Shown: one piece after another, positions 50,290 to 60,310 of the stretch
Position numbering within the stretch: position 1 is the first letter of the stretch
How the letters are laid out: the number at the start of each line of letters is the position of its first letter
Assembly: GCA_040285825.1 (NCBI GenBank)
Contig: JAUPSS010000009.1
Coordinates: forward strand, 372,001-436,000
DNA from: Eukaryota sp. TZLM1-RC
Lineage: Eukaryota; Metamonada: BaSk clade
DNA length: 64,000 bases
Direction: 5' to 3'
Position numbers and translations under genes: made by a program
Notes under the pieces: model-generated
Database searches by the model: none
What the model was told of the DNA's origin: nothing
Seen by the model: only the letters and a program-made list of their open reading frames with translations

Positions 50290-51300
50290 TGAGAAAAAAA
50301 ATCTATCTAGAATTCAATATCCTCCAAACAAGCGTCACTATTACTAAACCTACTCACAGCATTACGTTCATATTCTACACCAATAGCTCAAAGTGCCTTT
50401 GAAATCATTGTTGGAATAGACTTGAAAATGCACAAAACAATTCTATCTAACCAGAAAGTAAAATTCATTGTTTTACCAGACCTATTCAGTAACACTTTGA
50501 AATTTTCAAAAAAGTGCAACCCCGAAGGTCCAATATTGCCAAAAAAAAGAAATTGCAAACGGCACATACTGGTATTTCACATGTTCCACTCTACCTAACT
50601 GTGCCAAAGGTTCTTCATATTTTTTTATCTTCTTTTTTTTCGGCGTTAGATAACGGCGAATCAGCGGAATACACTAAACGAGCAGTAGAATTTTTGCAAA
50701 CATCAACTGAGACAATATCTACAACATTGAGAACACCTTCATCCCTGGAGCTACTAAATCTGCCCTTCTTTTACCAAAGGAATCATCAGTTGATCTGAAG
50801 ACAGCTTACGTACTAATGGCTCAATAAATGCCTCTATGTCGAAACTTTTGCACATGGCATAAAATTGATCACGAACTGAGTCATGAACAATTGAGCGATA
50901 AGTTATGAAATACTTACAGTGTAAAATGTGGGAAAGTGTAACAACACTCTTGCAGCGACAAATTAAATCATTTGGGAAAGAACAAAGCCATAGAAAACAT
51001 CTCATTCTCATTGCAGTGGTCCATTGGTGATCATTAAGTAGAAGGCCATAAATGTTGGGAATTCGGGAGATTATGCAACTTGAGCAATTGTCTTCAGGAT
51101 CAATCAAAATGTTTGCAAAAACGGGATATTTTTCTTTAGCCAAGCTAAGACGTACAATATAATCCAAGTTTTCTAAAACTTTCAAGAGCCTTTTCTGCAA
51201 TTTTGCAAAAGTCAGTGGTAAGGAGAGCAAGCTACTTGGAGGAAGTTCCACAATATCAGAGGGGAAACATTTTAATCAAATATTGGGTAAAAGAGTTTCA
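50290..51300 (-). mobile_element. Non-LTR retrotransposon relic: zinc knuckle region and tail
   Basis: Minus strand: FAKLQKRLLKVLENLDYIVR, LSHILHCKYFITYRSIVHD with SVRDQFYAMC (50940-50860) in one uninterrupted 165-codon frame, then a broken endonuclease segment and tail in other frames (to about 50290). Same subfamily as 53858-54785. It ends about 80 bp before the first tRNA gene. Confidence 0.85.
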
Positions 51301-51377
51301 AATAATTGAAGTACTTTCAACAACTACTGTTTGAACATATTGATGATAATTACTCTCAGCAACACATTTGTTCAGTA

Positions 51378-51450
51378 GTTTCCGTGGTCTAGCTGGTTAG
51401 GATATTCGCTTTACACGCGAATGGTCCCGGGTTCGAGCCCCGGCGGGAAC
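51378..51450 (+). tRNA. tRNA-Val (anticodon UAC)
   Basis: 73 nt, folds fully: acceptor GTTTCCG with CGGGAAC (one G-U pair), D arm with GGTT loop, anticodon stem TTCGC/GCGAA with loop TTTACAC (anticodon TAC), T arm with GTTCGAGCC. No intron. Followed by a TTTT pol III stop at 51453. The same gene occurs inverted at 54917-54989 with two differences by eye. Confidence 0.97.
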
Positions 51451-51589
51451 AATTTTAATCATCAATGAATACACATGACAACACATGTTCGAACGCCTGT
51501 GTTCAACATGTACTAAACACGTCACACTGAATCTCAATTCTCTTACTATCCACAACCCCAACAATGGCCCCAACAAGACATCCTGTCTT
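51451..51589. other. tRNA 3' flank with a shared short repeat
   Basis: Holds CACATGTTCGAACGCCTG (about 51485), which resembles ACACGTGTTCGAACACC at about 52155. The second copy is part of a hairpin word ACACGTG-TTTTTC-ACACGTGT. Origin unknown. Confidence 0.5.
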
Positions 51590-51700
51590 TGACAGACGGA
51601 TCTTGAACAACTTTTGTTAGATCCGTGTCATCACGGAAATCTTGGTTCAATGATATTCGTCCCATTAGTTATGAATTAATTTAATTAAGTGTACATGTCA
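51590..51700 (+). mobile_element. Non-LTR 3'-end scrap
   Basis: TCTTGGTTCAATGATATTCG and the following ATTAGTTATGAATTAATTTA match the 3' end of the copy at 44370-44420. Confidence 0.7.
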
Positions 51701-51749
51701 ATAAATATTTACTTTTTGAACTATGTTAAGGAAAGAGAAAAGTAAATTA

Positions 51750-52100
51750 GCCTGATTGTATTCATTTAACAAGAAATATGAAAACATGAAATTCACAACT
51801 AAAATTCCACATCCAAAGAACCCACTCATTGTTTTTTAACAGAAGTCCAAAAACAGAAGGAATTGGAGTTACCAAAAGCAGCAGCAGAACTATCACGAAT
51901 GTCCTTTAAAAAATTACCGAAAGCGGGATTTTTTGTTTTCGCCAAGGCAAGGCTTACTTCATAATCCAAGCCTTCATATAATTTGACCAGATGGTGCTGA
52001 AGCTCTTTCAGGCAAAAATGTAAATTTGTAAGTGAATCACTAGCCTGAGTTGAGGTTTTTACGTAAACAACAATAACTGAAAGTTGCAGAAAAGCGCATA
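51750..52100 (-). mobile_element. Non-LTR retrotransposon fragment
   Basis: Minus strand LKELQHHLVKLYEGLDYEVS, then NPAFGNFLKDIRDSSAAA; same segment as about 14560-14400 of the largest relic. The 3' flank (51760-51820) also matches that copy's. Confidence 0.75.
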
Positions 52101-52259
52101 GGTGTGAGAACACCGCATAAGTACTGTCATATCTTATAAACACGTGTTTTTCACACGTGTTCGAACACCGATGTTCCAGCACGTACCGTGTTTTGTCCAC
52201 TATGGTATGAAGATTGAAATTCACTTTTGAGATATTTTTATTGAACTACAACACTTAAT

Positions 52260-53504
52260 TAAAAAAATATAAAATAAAAATGATCAGAACCAATGGGACT
52301 AAATTTGATGAACCATGATTTCCTCCACACAAACCTGTTCTGCTTGTTTTCTCGCCATTGCCTCTCTTATGCGATAAAAAAACCGAGGCAGTCTTCTAAT
52401 TATTGCAAATTGAATTAACGACCCGCACAAAAAGACATCAAATTTCTTCATTGTTTTTTTGAACAAATTTTTGGAAATCATTAAATAAAATTCTACTGAT
52501 AGTCTTTCGTTTTTAGAGAATGGAAAAACAATAAAACTAGTAATCGTTTCCAATCAAAATCGACGTCTTCGATATCTTCGTCATATTTTCTATGTTTTTC
52601 ATTCCCTTTAAATTCGAGAGCTTTTACTGGATTGAATTTCCTTTTTTGAACCAAAGTGTTATTCGCAACATTACAGGAGACAAAATCAACAAGAAAATCA
52701 GAGTTATCAATCCAATCACAGTACATATCTCCTCTATAATCAGAACCAAAATTATTCAATGACAGTGTTTCTTTCAGCAGAGGTTCTTTGATACACAAGA
52801 TTCTTACAGTTTGTGTCATATTAAAAACAGTGTTTCTGACAGCATCATGGAATGACGAACGATAAGTTATCAATTTCGAACAATTCAGAGCATGTCGCAA
52901 AGTGAGCTGAGGTGAATTCGAACAAATACATTTTGTTTGATAAGAATTGATTAATGGGAATATTCAAATATACCTCATTTTTGTGACAAATGCTACATTG
53001 GTAGCACACAGTCCAAATCATCGTGGTACAATGGTTACAAAAAGTGAAGAATCCGATGACTTGTTTTCACAAACACCCTTTCAACAACAATGAGTGAAGA
53101 CCTTGATTTAAAACAGCCGAGCTGCATATATTATTATAAAGATCATTTTCATAAATTCCAGTCAATCGTTTCTGTAATGTTCGAAGAGTGTATTTTGAAT
53201 TTGAAAGATTCGTTTCTGGACTATTGCCATCGAATGATTGGGAATTGCATCGACCTTATTTTTCTACATTAATTTTTGAAATTTCTTCATTTAATGCAAA
53301 AACAGTGGAACTTTGCGTTGTCATCAATAAATCTTCCCAATCTGCCAATCTTTCGGAAAACTCAAAGATTGCATTTCTGCATCCACCAACAAAAGCACAC
53401 GATGTAAGAATAGAAGCCTTCGTCCACCCTATACCGCCATAATGAGGACTAAGATAGGCATGATCTGTAATTTGGAACATTTTACATCCCAGTAATTGCG
53501 ACAA
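52260..53504 (-). mobile_element. Non-LTR retrotransposon relic: thumb end, zinc knuckle, RLE, tail
   Basis: Minus strand: HAYLSPHYGGIGWTKAS and CAFVGGCRNAIFEFSERL (53470-53340), the spacer shared with 43500-43770, LRHALNCSKLITYRSS (52900-52850), endonuclease signature (DYRGDMYCDWI then LVDFVSCNV, 52735-52670), and the tail (LIQFAIIRRLPRFF) to about 52300. At least three frameshifts. It is the longest collinear copy of its subfamily here. Confidence 0.87.
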
Positions 53505-53857
53505 TACTTTTGCACGTTATTCATTAAACTTCTGGGCCAATGGCCTAGTGATAAGAAAATTAGTGGATCAAAATATATGATTACAGTTGGAATTAAAAGC
53601 GATACATCCCATATAACTTTTATTAAATTTATTGTAAACTTTCGAAAACTTATTGAAAAGGCGATAGAAGATAGAGGACTTACCTGTAATGGAACACGTA
53701 TTGGAGGCCTCAAAGAATATACAGCTTTGCAACATTCACAAAAACGTAATGGTCGGCCAGAAGAATTAATTTCCAGAGAAATGAAATCGAATGCCTCTCT
53801 CCTCAAAAATCATCCAAATGCTTCTCTACCGATGTTCAAGAAATTTCACCCAGAAGT
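53505..53857. other. Unassigned sequence between two element copies
   Basis: Plus-strand frame 53496-53861 is open for 121 codons (SDKKISGSKYMITVGIKSD ... RGLTCNGTRIGGLKEYTAL). I cannot assign it; it may be part of one of the flanking elements. Confidence 0.35.
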
Positions 53858-54785
53858 TTGATTTGTTTAAGATTTACGTACTCCAAATTGCAGAAAAAAA
53901 TTCTAAATGTGTTTGAAAATATGGATTTTACTGTACGTCTCAGCTTGGCTAAGGAAAAGAATCCCGTTTTTGCCAACTTTTTAATTGATTTTCAGGAAAG
54001 TAGCTCAAGTTCTCTCATTTCCCAAATTCCAAATGTTTATGGTCTATTGTTAGATGACCACCAATGGACAACTGTCTTTAGAAAGATGTGTTTCTGTGGC
54101 CAGGCAGTGTGCCAACTGCTTTAATTTGTTGTTGTGGTCAGCTCATCAATCTAAATCATTTATTCCATTGTAAATTTGATATTACAAATCGCTCAATTGC
54201 TCATGATGCTGTTAGAGACCAACTATGTGCAAATGTCACCACATTGAAGCGCTTGTTGAACCACTTCTGCGTAAGTTGTCACCTGAAAATGAAGAAAAAA
54301 TACTTTGGGAAAAACGCCGTGCTGATTTAAGTACTCCTGGGTCTGATGGTGTGATCAAAGTTGTGGCTGTTTTCACTGCTGATGTTTGCAAGGATTCAGC
54401 AATTGATTTTGCCAATGAAGACGAAACTGCTCTCTGCTTTGCTGAAAAGAGTAAAATCAAAAAGTACAATGAGCCTTTGCCTCAGCTAGGACGTGTTGAG
54501 CATGTCAAGTATCAGCTGGTTCCATTTGCTGTTTCTCTTTTTGGTACCATTGGAATATCTGGAATTAAATTTCTCGAAGGTTTTAGAAGTTTAATAATAA
54601 AAGAGTGGGAAAAGAATTGAACTTCAATTTTTCGCACAATAGAATTGTTTTCAGTATACTTACAGTAATTCCATAATTGCTGACCATAGCTCTGTCACAG
54701 TTTGGAATGGAGCATGAAAATCGCGCGCTCAAGAGATTTGATGATGTTGATGTGTGTATTGACGATATTGAGTTCTACTAGTTTC
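53858..54785 (+). mobile_element. Non-LTR retrotransposon relic: zinc knuckle, RLE, tail
   Basis: Plus strand: YSKLQKKILNVFENMDFTV, LNHLFHCKFDITNRSIAHD (54150-54200), endonuclease part RADLSTPGSDGV then FTADVCKDSA (54320-54400), tail VKYQLVPFAVSLFGTIGIS. Frameshifts near 54115, 54230 and 54600. Same subfamily as 50290-51300 but opposite strand; its 3' end points at the second tRNA gene 130 bp away. Confidence 0.87.
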
Positions 54786-54916
54786 TTTCAATTTGTTACT
54801 GTTGAAAATAACAGGATTTGCAGTCAAAAAAAAGTTTCGACACCGCTATTTGTGAATCATATAACAACAATAGGAATATGTCTATATCTATATCTATCAA
54901 TAGGTGAATGAAAAAT

Positions 54917-54989
54917 GTTCCCGCCGGGGCTCGAACCCGGGACCATTCGCGTGTAAAGCGAATATCCTAACCAACTAGACCACGGGAAC
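54917..54989 (-). tRNA. tRNA-Val (anticodon UAC), inverted second copy
   Basis: 73 nt on the minus strand with a fully paired acceptor (GTTCCCG/CGGGAAC), loop TTTACAC (anticodon TAC) and T arm GTTCGAGCC. A TTTTT pol III stop follows at 54911-54915 (read on the minus strand). Differs from 51378-51450 at acceptor position 4 and in the D loop. Confidence 0.97.
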
Positions 54990-55846
54990 AGCCGTGGAAG
55001 GTTGCTGACAGTGAAATATGATGAATCGTCTTTTGTCTAAAGAGCCACCTTTGGGGATTAGACATAGAAATGATTGAACAGATATTTATAGTGATATCCT
55101 TAATTCTAATTTGTTAAATTGATTCTAACTTCAATTTTTGAAACTGTACACCTACCAAAAAAAACTCGTAACTAATGGGACTAAATTCATTGAACGAACA
55201 GTTCCTCTATAAAATATTGAAATCTTCTAAGTTATAAATTACATAAATCTTTGATTTATATTTAGTTCGCTTTTTTACACTTGAATGAAGCCACTTACGT
55301 TTTTTCTTATAATAATGTTATTAGCGTGTCTGTACTTTCAGCGCATTCTCAGGTAACATGTCAATAATTGTAATTTTTAAAGCAAGTACTTGGTTCACTC
55401 TTCATCAAGAATTAATTATGTAGGAAATTTTTCTCACATGTCCACGACAAAATAAAAGAGTTGAGGTTCACTTGACATAGTTCAAACAGTGTAATTTGAA
55501 TATTTTGTTGTAGAGGTTCTAAAGATTTTTTGAAAGCGAATCTTGGTTTAATGAATATCGCCCTTTATCTTGAAGATTGCCATGTTGAGTGTTACATTAA
55601 ACTAAACTAAATTTTAGGACTACATTAAGTTTTGTTGTGAAATCCCAAAATATTTCAGTTTCTATGAAAAAACTAGTGATAAAATATACAATGCCAATAC
55701 TTCTCAGGGTGGAAGATCTACATTAGAAGCTGTTGTTCAGAGCACGGCTGCACTTATAGAATAATTGTTGTTTGACAATTATACAAAACTTTTCAAAACT
55801 CAATCCCTCCACAACTCAATCCTATCCACAGACATCATTTGTATCA
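54990..55846. other. Intergenic with non-LTR 3'-end scraps
   Basis: About 55155-55215 (minus) and 55535-55570 (plus) carry the terminal words of the main element (AACTAATGGGACTAAATT; CGAATCTTGGTTTAATGA). The rest, including the upstream region of the MAP65-like gene, has no visible feature. Confidence 0.55.
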
Positions 55847-58426
55847 ATGAGTGCTCTTGAGACCCTACGCCGTTTAAAGCAAAACAAGGGTGGTTCACCT
55901 GCTGCCGAAGAAACTACCCCTAACCGTTTGGCTCGTTTAGCAGCTTTCCGCAAAGCTCGTCAAATGTCTGCTAACGAGGGTTCCCAAGACCAAGATCCAG
56001 ATACTCCTATTCTTTCTGAACAATCCAACGAAGCACTTTCTCCCCCCTCAAAGGAAGCCGCATGTCCAGTCCATTCTTTCCCCTCACCTGCTCTAGATGC
56101 TACAAGCCCTCGCTCCTCACACCGCGGCTCTCGCGTCGAACCTCTTATGGAGGAAGAGAAAATCCAAATCTCTAATGAACGGTCCCACTTCAATGCACCC
56201 CTCGAACTAATCTCCGAAGTAGATCGCCTCAGAGATGCCCTGAAAGAGTCCCAACGAAATCACGAACTTGCCGTCGACCAAATCAGAGAGTCCGAAAGCC
56301 AGCGTTATGAGAAGCTCTCAACTGAACGTAACGATCTTTGGATGCAAATAGAAGACCTTCGCCAGAAGATTCTGACAACAGAACGTGACTATGAAGCTAA
56401 ACTATCAGAACAACGTGAAGGTTTCGAGACTTCTATTGAGCAGCTCAAAAAGGAACGTGATGATGCTTGGAAAAAGATTGAAGAGCTCCAACTCAAAATT
56501 CACGATGTACAGACTTCACTTGAAGCTCGCATAACTGAACTCCACGAAGCTGAAGCATCTAAAATCGACGGCATCGTTTCTGAACGTGAACAGGTTTGGT
56601 TGCAGAATGAAGATCTTCGTCAGCAGCTAGCTAGAGTTCAATCGCAATACGAAACTATGATTCATGATATTAGGCAATTTGAAAGTGAACGTTTTGAGTC
56701 TCTGTTGGCTGAAAAACAGAAATTGGTAACTGATTTCGAGGAGGAGAAGAATCTTTTATTGCAAGAAAATGACAAGAAAGATTCTACTCATAAGGAGGCT
56801 TTGGAATCTTTGACTGAAGAGTTTAACGCCAAGATTAGTGATCTTGAAGCTCAAAACCAGTTGGAAAAAGAACAGCAAATGGCAAAGCTTGAGGTTCGTG
56901 AAAAAGAGCTCATCGAACAATTACAATCAGCTCAGAACAACTTTGACTATTTGATAAGCTGTGAACGTCAACGTATTGATAAAGAAATTTCCCAATCAAG
57001 GAGTTTATTTGAAGAACGTGAGTTGGCGCTTCAAGCTCAAATCAAGGCTGAAAGAGATCAACTTCGTGAAACCTTGCTAGAAGAAGAAGCAATTCAAGCT
57101 GCTGCCAAATTGGATTTTGAGAATAAAGCACGTGAGCGATATGAAGAATTAGTTCTTAAGGCCAGAGATCAGCTTAAGGATCACTATGAGGATCAATTGG
57201 AAACTCTGACTGCCAAAGTTGACGAGTTGATGACCGACAGAGCTCAATTTGAACAGAATTTGATTGAACAAAGTCAGGAAAAGCTTGATGCTCTCACCGC
57301 AAAGTATGAGGGCCTTTTAGAGGAGCGAGCTGCTTTGAACTCTGAAAATGATGCTAAATTACGCTGTTTGCTTGAAGAAAAGGACAGAGAAAGCCAAGAA
57401 AAGATCGATACACTGACTGCCAAATACGAGGCTATTATAGACGAACAGAGCAAGGTCCATGCAGAAAGTGAAGCCAAACTTCGTGATTTGATTGAGGAAA
57501 CAGATCTTGAAAGTCAAACTGATCGTATTGCTTTTGAAGAACGTATCCTCAATCAAGCAAATGAAAGAATTGTGCAGTCCAGACAAGCCACCCAGGAACT
57601 ACTGGACTCAATGTCTGCTAGTTTGGAGGAAGAAAGATCTGAAAAAGGGAAGCTTGAGTGTCAGGTTGTCTATCTTGAGCAAAAACTCCGCAAAGTCAAA
57701 CATGCTGCTCTCTTGTGGAGATCTGATTATCAGAAGAACACCAGAAGTGAGGTTGAAAAATTAATGAAGTCCATTGAGACTAGGGTCGTGCAACATCAAC
57801 AATACCTGGATAATCTCCAATTGCAAGAACAAGAAGAACGTTTGGCTGCTGAAATTAGGCAACAAGAACGTGAGGTTGCCGAACAGACAATCAGAAAAGA
57901 ATTAGAACATCAGAAAAGATTGGACGAAGAAAAAAGAATGCAAGAAGAATCCCAACAATTGCAAAAGGTTAAGGAATCTGAAACTGCTCTTGTTTCTTTG
58001 AAGAAACAAGCCCATGAGTTATGGAAAGTTTTGGAAATTCCTGCTGAAGATTTGGTTGAGTTCTTGATGGATGTTGATTCTAATGCTCCTTATGAACCTT
58101 CCATCCATAATCTCTATTCCAAGGAAGTTGAACGTCTTTCTGATCTAGTACCTTTAATGGAAACTATCACTAGAAGAGAATTTATTAAGTATAGAATTCG
58201 AGAATTTAACAAGTCTGCTTCTAATCCTGACCGTCTTTTCTCTGGGGACTCATCTAGATTAATCAGGGAGGAGAAACACCGTAAAGAATTCTTGAGGGAA
58301 TTGCACAGATTAAATGAAGAATTGGCCAATAATGTCCCTGGTTTTGAAAATAAGTATGGTAAGCCTTTGATCTATAAGGGTAAATCTATCAGAGAGGAAG
58401 TTTTGAAGGATTTGAGGTCGATGTAG
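55847..58426 (+). CDS. MAP65/ASE1/PRC1-like coiled-coil protein
   Basis: 859 residues from ATG 55847 (MSALETLRRLKQNKGG); the frame is open upstream but has no ATG. The N-terminal ~120 residues are Ser/Pro-rich and disordered. A long coiled coil follows (about 120-720) with repeated ERNDLW / SEREQVWLQNEDLRQQ units. The C-terminal part (about 730-859) resembles the microtubule-binding end of MAP65/ASE1/PRC1: LKKQAHELWKVLEIPAEDL, then RLIREEKHRKEFLRELHRL and FENKYGKPLIYKGKSIREE, where PRC1-type proteins have a helix with EEK-RK, a leucine helix and a G-x-x-F/L-x-G turn. Those proteins cross-link antiparallel microtubules in spindles. Length and coiled coil exceed typical family members, so this could be a distinct cytoskeletal relative. 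Confidence 0.5.
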   Translation: MSALETLRRLKQNKGGSPAAEETTPNRLARLAAFRKARQMSANEGSQDQDPDTPILSEQSNEALSPPSKEAACPVHSFPSPALDATSPRSSHRGSRVEPLMEEEKIQISNERSHFNAPLELISEVDRLRDALKESQRNHELAVDQIRESESQRYEKLSTERNDLWMQIEDLRQKILTTERDYEAKLSEQREGFETSIEQLKKERDDAWKKIEELQLKIHDVQTSLEARITELHEAEASKIDGIVSEREQVWLQNEDLRQQLARVQSQYETMIHDIRQFESERFESLLAEKQKLVTDFEEEKNLLLQENDKKDSTHKEALESLTEEFNAKISDLEAQNQLEKEQQMAKLEVREKELIEQLQSAQNNFDYLISCERQRIDKEISQSRSLFEERELALQAQIKAERDQLRETLLEEEAIQAAAKLDFENKARERYEELVLKARDQLKDHYEDQLETLTAKVDELMTDRAQFEQNLIEQSQEKLDALTAKYEGLLEERAALNSENDAKLRCLLEEKDRESQEKIDTLTAKYEAIIDEQSKVHAESEAKLRDLIEETDLESQTDRIAFEERILNQANERIVQSRQATQELLDSMSASLEEERSEKGKLECQVVYLEQKLRKVKHAALLWRSDYQKNTRSEVEKLMKSIETRVVQHQQYLDNLQLQEQEERLAAEIRQQEREVAEQTIRKELEHQKRLDEEKRMQEESQQLQKVKESETALVSLKKQAHELWKVLEIPAEDLVEFLMDVDSNAPYEPSIHNLYSKEVERLSDLVPLMETITRREFIKYRIREFNKSASNPDRLFSGDSSRLIREEKHRKEFLRELHRLNEELANNVPGFENKYGKPLIYKGKSIREEVLKDLRSM

Positions 58427-58610
58427 GGCTTTTGTTTTGTATTTTAGGTATTTGTTATAATAAACTAGATTTTTGATGTATTTCAAAGCAGATGAAGAAT
58501 TGTTGAAAACTAGGAATGTTGGGAAATTCCTCTTGAGTACACAATCAACTTTCGTGTGGAATATTGATTTATCTGGAATAATTTTACAAAAACTATCTAC
58601 CACACAAATA

Positions 58611-58757
58611 CTAAGGGCTTTCATTACCACTAATTCTGGCTTCAGCAATTGCAAACATATTCTGACAAGCCAGCTGGTTTCTATTGAACAGCTTTGTTGA
58701 ACCATTATTAATGAAATTACAACTCTTACTTGTAAGCAAAATGTAGAAAAGTCTCAC
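58611..58757 (-). pseudogene. Fanzor/TnpB-like C-terminal relic (copy 2)
   Basis: Minus strand, 48 codons to a stop at 58611: GSTKLFNRNQLACQNM and FAIAEARISGNESP align with copy 1 (46266-46487) without gaps; DNA similarity continues about 80 bp past the stop to near 58520. The zinc-ribbon cysteines are partly lost. The RuvC-III position again has Asn (NRNQ for NRD). Located 185 bp past the MAP65-like stop, on the other strand. Confidence 0.6.
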
Positions 58758-58832
58758 ATTTTCTAAAAGTGTTGGTTGAACAACCCCACAAACAGAACTA
58801 TCTCTATTTGATTGTTTCTACTTGCCTCATAT

Positions 58833-59225
58833 ATGGATCTCTCCAAGCTCGATGTTGACTTTGATTCCTCTGATTCAGAGTCTGAACTAGAAACTATAAC
58901 AGAAAGCGAGTCTGTATCAGTTGATACTTCCATACCACAATCAGAGAACCTATCCGATAAAGGAGAGGACGCATCGGTGGATTCTCTACCTTTTATACCC
59001 TTCAATCAGGGGATGCACGATGTGGCGAGAAAATCTCTACTTTTATATGCAGACTCGCTCTTCATTCCCCTCAACAAGCTGCTGGTTAATTCTGGGTTAT
59101 CGTGTAGCAAAAGAGGTCCTATGGTGTCTAAAATTACAGATAAACTTGGCGAAATAAAGTCAAACATGACTAAAACCATTAATCTAATTGACTCAATGCA
59201 GAGTTATTGGTCACCCACACAATAA
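58833..59225 (+). CDS. Small acidic protein with C-terminal helix
   Basis: 130 residues from ATG 58833 (MDLSKLDVDFDSSDSESELE). The first 60 residues are strongly acidic and serine-rich (likely CK2-type phosphosites); the rest is helical (LLYADSLFIPLNKLLVN; ITDKLGEIKSNMTKTINLID). The layout loosely recalls small coiled-coil subunits such as BLOC-1 members, but I cannot assign it. Intact frame in a gene-rich stretch makes it a likely real gene. Confidence 0.5.
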   Translation: MDLSKLDVDFDSSDSESELETITESESVSVDTSIPQSENLSDKGEDASVDSLPFIPFNQGMHDVARKSLLLYADSLFIPLNKLLVNSGLSCSKRGPMVSKITDKLGEIKSNMTKTINLIDSMQSYWSPTQ

Positions 59226-59694
59226 GTTTTTCAATGTAAATAAAGTTTTTTTTCAGTTTGAATTAATTATCTGGGAAAACACCGAAAGTTCATCCGAAAT
59301 AAAACAGTACTTTCCTTTCCGAGTTCTGGCATATTTTTTGATTGAGCAAAAAGTCAATGTTTTTCAAGGGAAAATGCAGGTATTTTGAATAACAGTAAAT
59401 ACCATCATAGAGATTTAAGAACATACCTAGGCATGATCTTATGAGATCATCACACAACCTACCATGACAACCCTTGTGCCACCTGTTATGACATTCTATA
59501 ACTTTCTGAAATAAAATTTCTCCATTTTCCAACAACTGTATAAAATGTACTCATGTCAACATGACGTTGAAGATAATCTCATGCCCATGTTGACTTTGTA
59601 GTCATAGATAGAGCAACTACATTGCAAATTGTCCCCTATTATGTTACTTTAGAAACTTTGGTGAAATTGAGGTTGAGGTTTTTTATTCTGTACA
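59226..59694. other. Convergent intergenic region
   Basis: 470 bp between the small acidic gene and the SPRY gene. AATAAAG occurs at 59238-59244. No credible frame. Confidence 0.5.
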
Positions 59695-60310
59695 TTATTC
59701 CATTGGTATTAAAGAATTGACCGCTTCATATAGAAATGGTCCTTTTGTATTGACCACATAAGCAATTTCAGGATTGAAATCAACACTTACTGTTGGTAAT
59801 AGTTCCAACGATGCCTTTCTAGTGACAATACCGTCACAGTTGAATAATCTCTTTCCATTACGAGTATAATAGATTTCACCTTCCTTTCCAGGCACCGTGC
59901 GTTCCCTGGAGTTAAACAAAAACACAATGGACAAACCAGCCAATACCCATTACATCACCAACAGTACAGAAATTGGCAGCAGCAGTATGACATCCGTCAT
60001 TGTCAAATATACCACCATCATCAGCATGTATGGCACAACTGTTGTGATACCATCCACACATGCCTTTTGAATATTTTGGAGGTGCAAAACCTAACCCAAG
60101 TATAGGATGTATTCCAGCCTTGATGTGTAATTCAAAATAAATAGATCCATTAGCGAGAATAAGTGGATCGAACTGACAAGATGCCCTTTCATCACCATCA
60201 CCAGAAGATCCTGATGACGTTATTGATCCATCAGGGTGTTGAGTACATTTGAACACAAACACTGGAACTGCAGCAGTAAATGGAGGAGCTGTGGAAGAAG
60301 CAGAAGGCAT
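59695..60310 (-). CDS. SPRY-domain protein, two exons
   Basis: Exons 60310-59939 and 59907-59695, 194 residues. A 31-nt intron (59908-59938, GTTTGTCCAT...TTTAACTCCAG) joins VMGIGW to ERTVPGKEGEIYYTRNGK and restores the domain. SPRY features in order: IYFELHIKAGIHPILGLGFA, KYSKGMCGWYHNSCAIHADDG, FCTVGDVMGIGW, EIYYTRNGKRLF, LLPTVSVDF, KGPFLYE. The SPRY fold is a protein-interaction module; no other domain is present, so this is a stand-alone SPRY protein like RanBP9/Ash2L-type single modules, possibly an adaptor subunit. The partner is unknown. Confidence 0.85.
59908..59938 (-). other. 31-nt spliceosomal intron
   Basis: GTTTG donor, TTTAAC branch-like word 6-11 nt before CAG. Exon lengths 372 and 213 nt keep frame and the SPRY domain is continuous only after removal. 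Confidence 0.9.
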
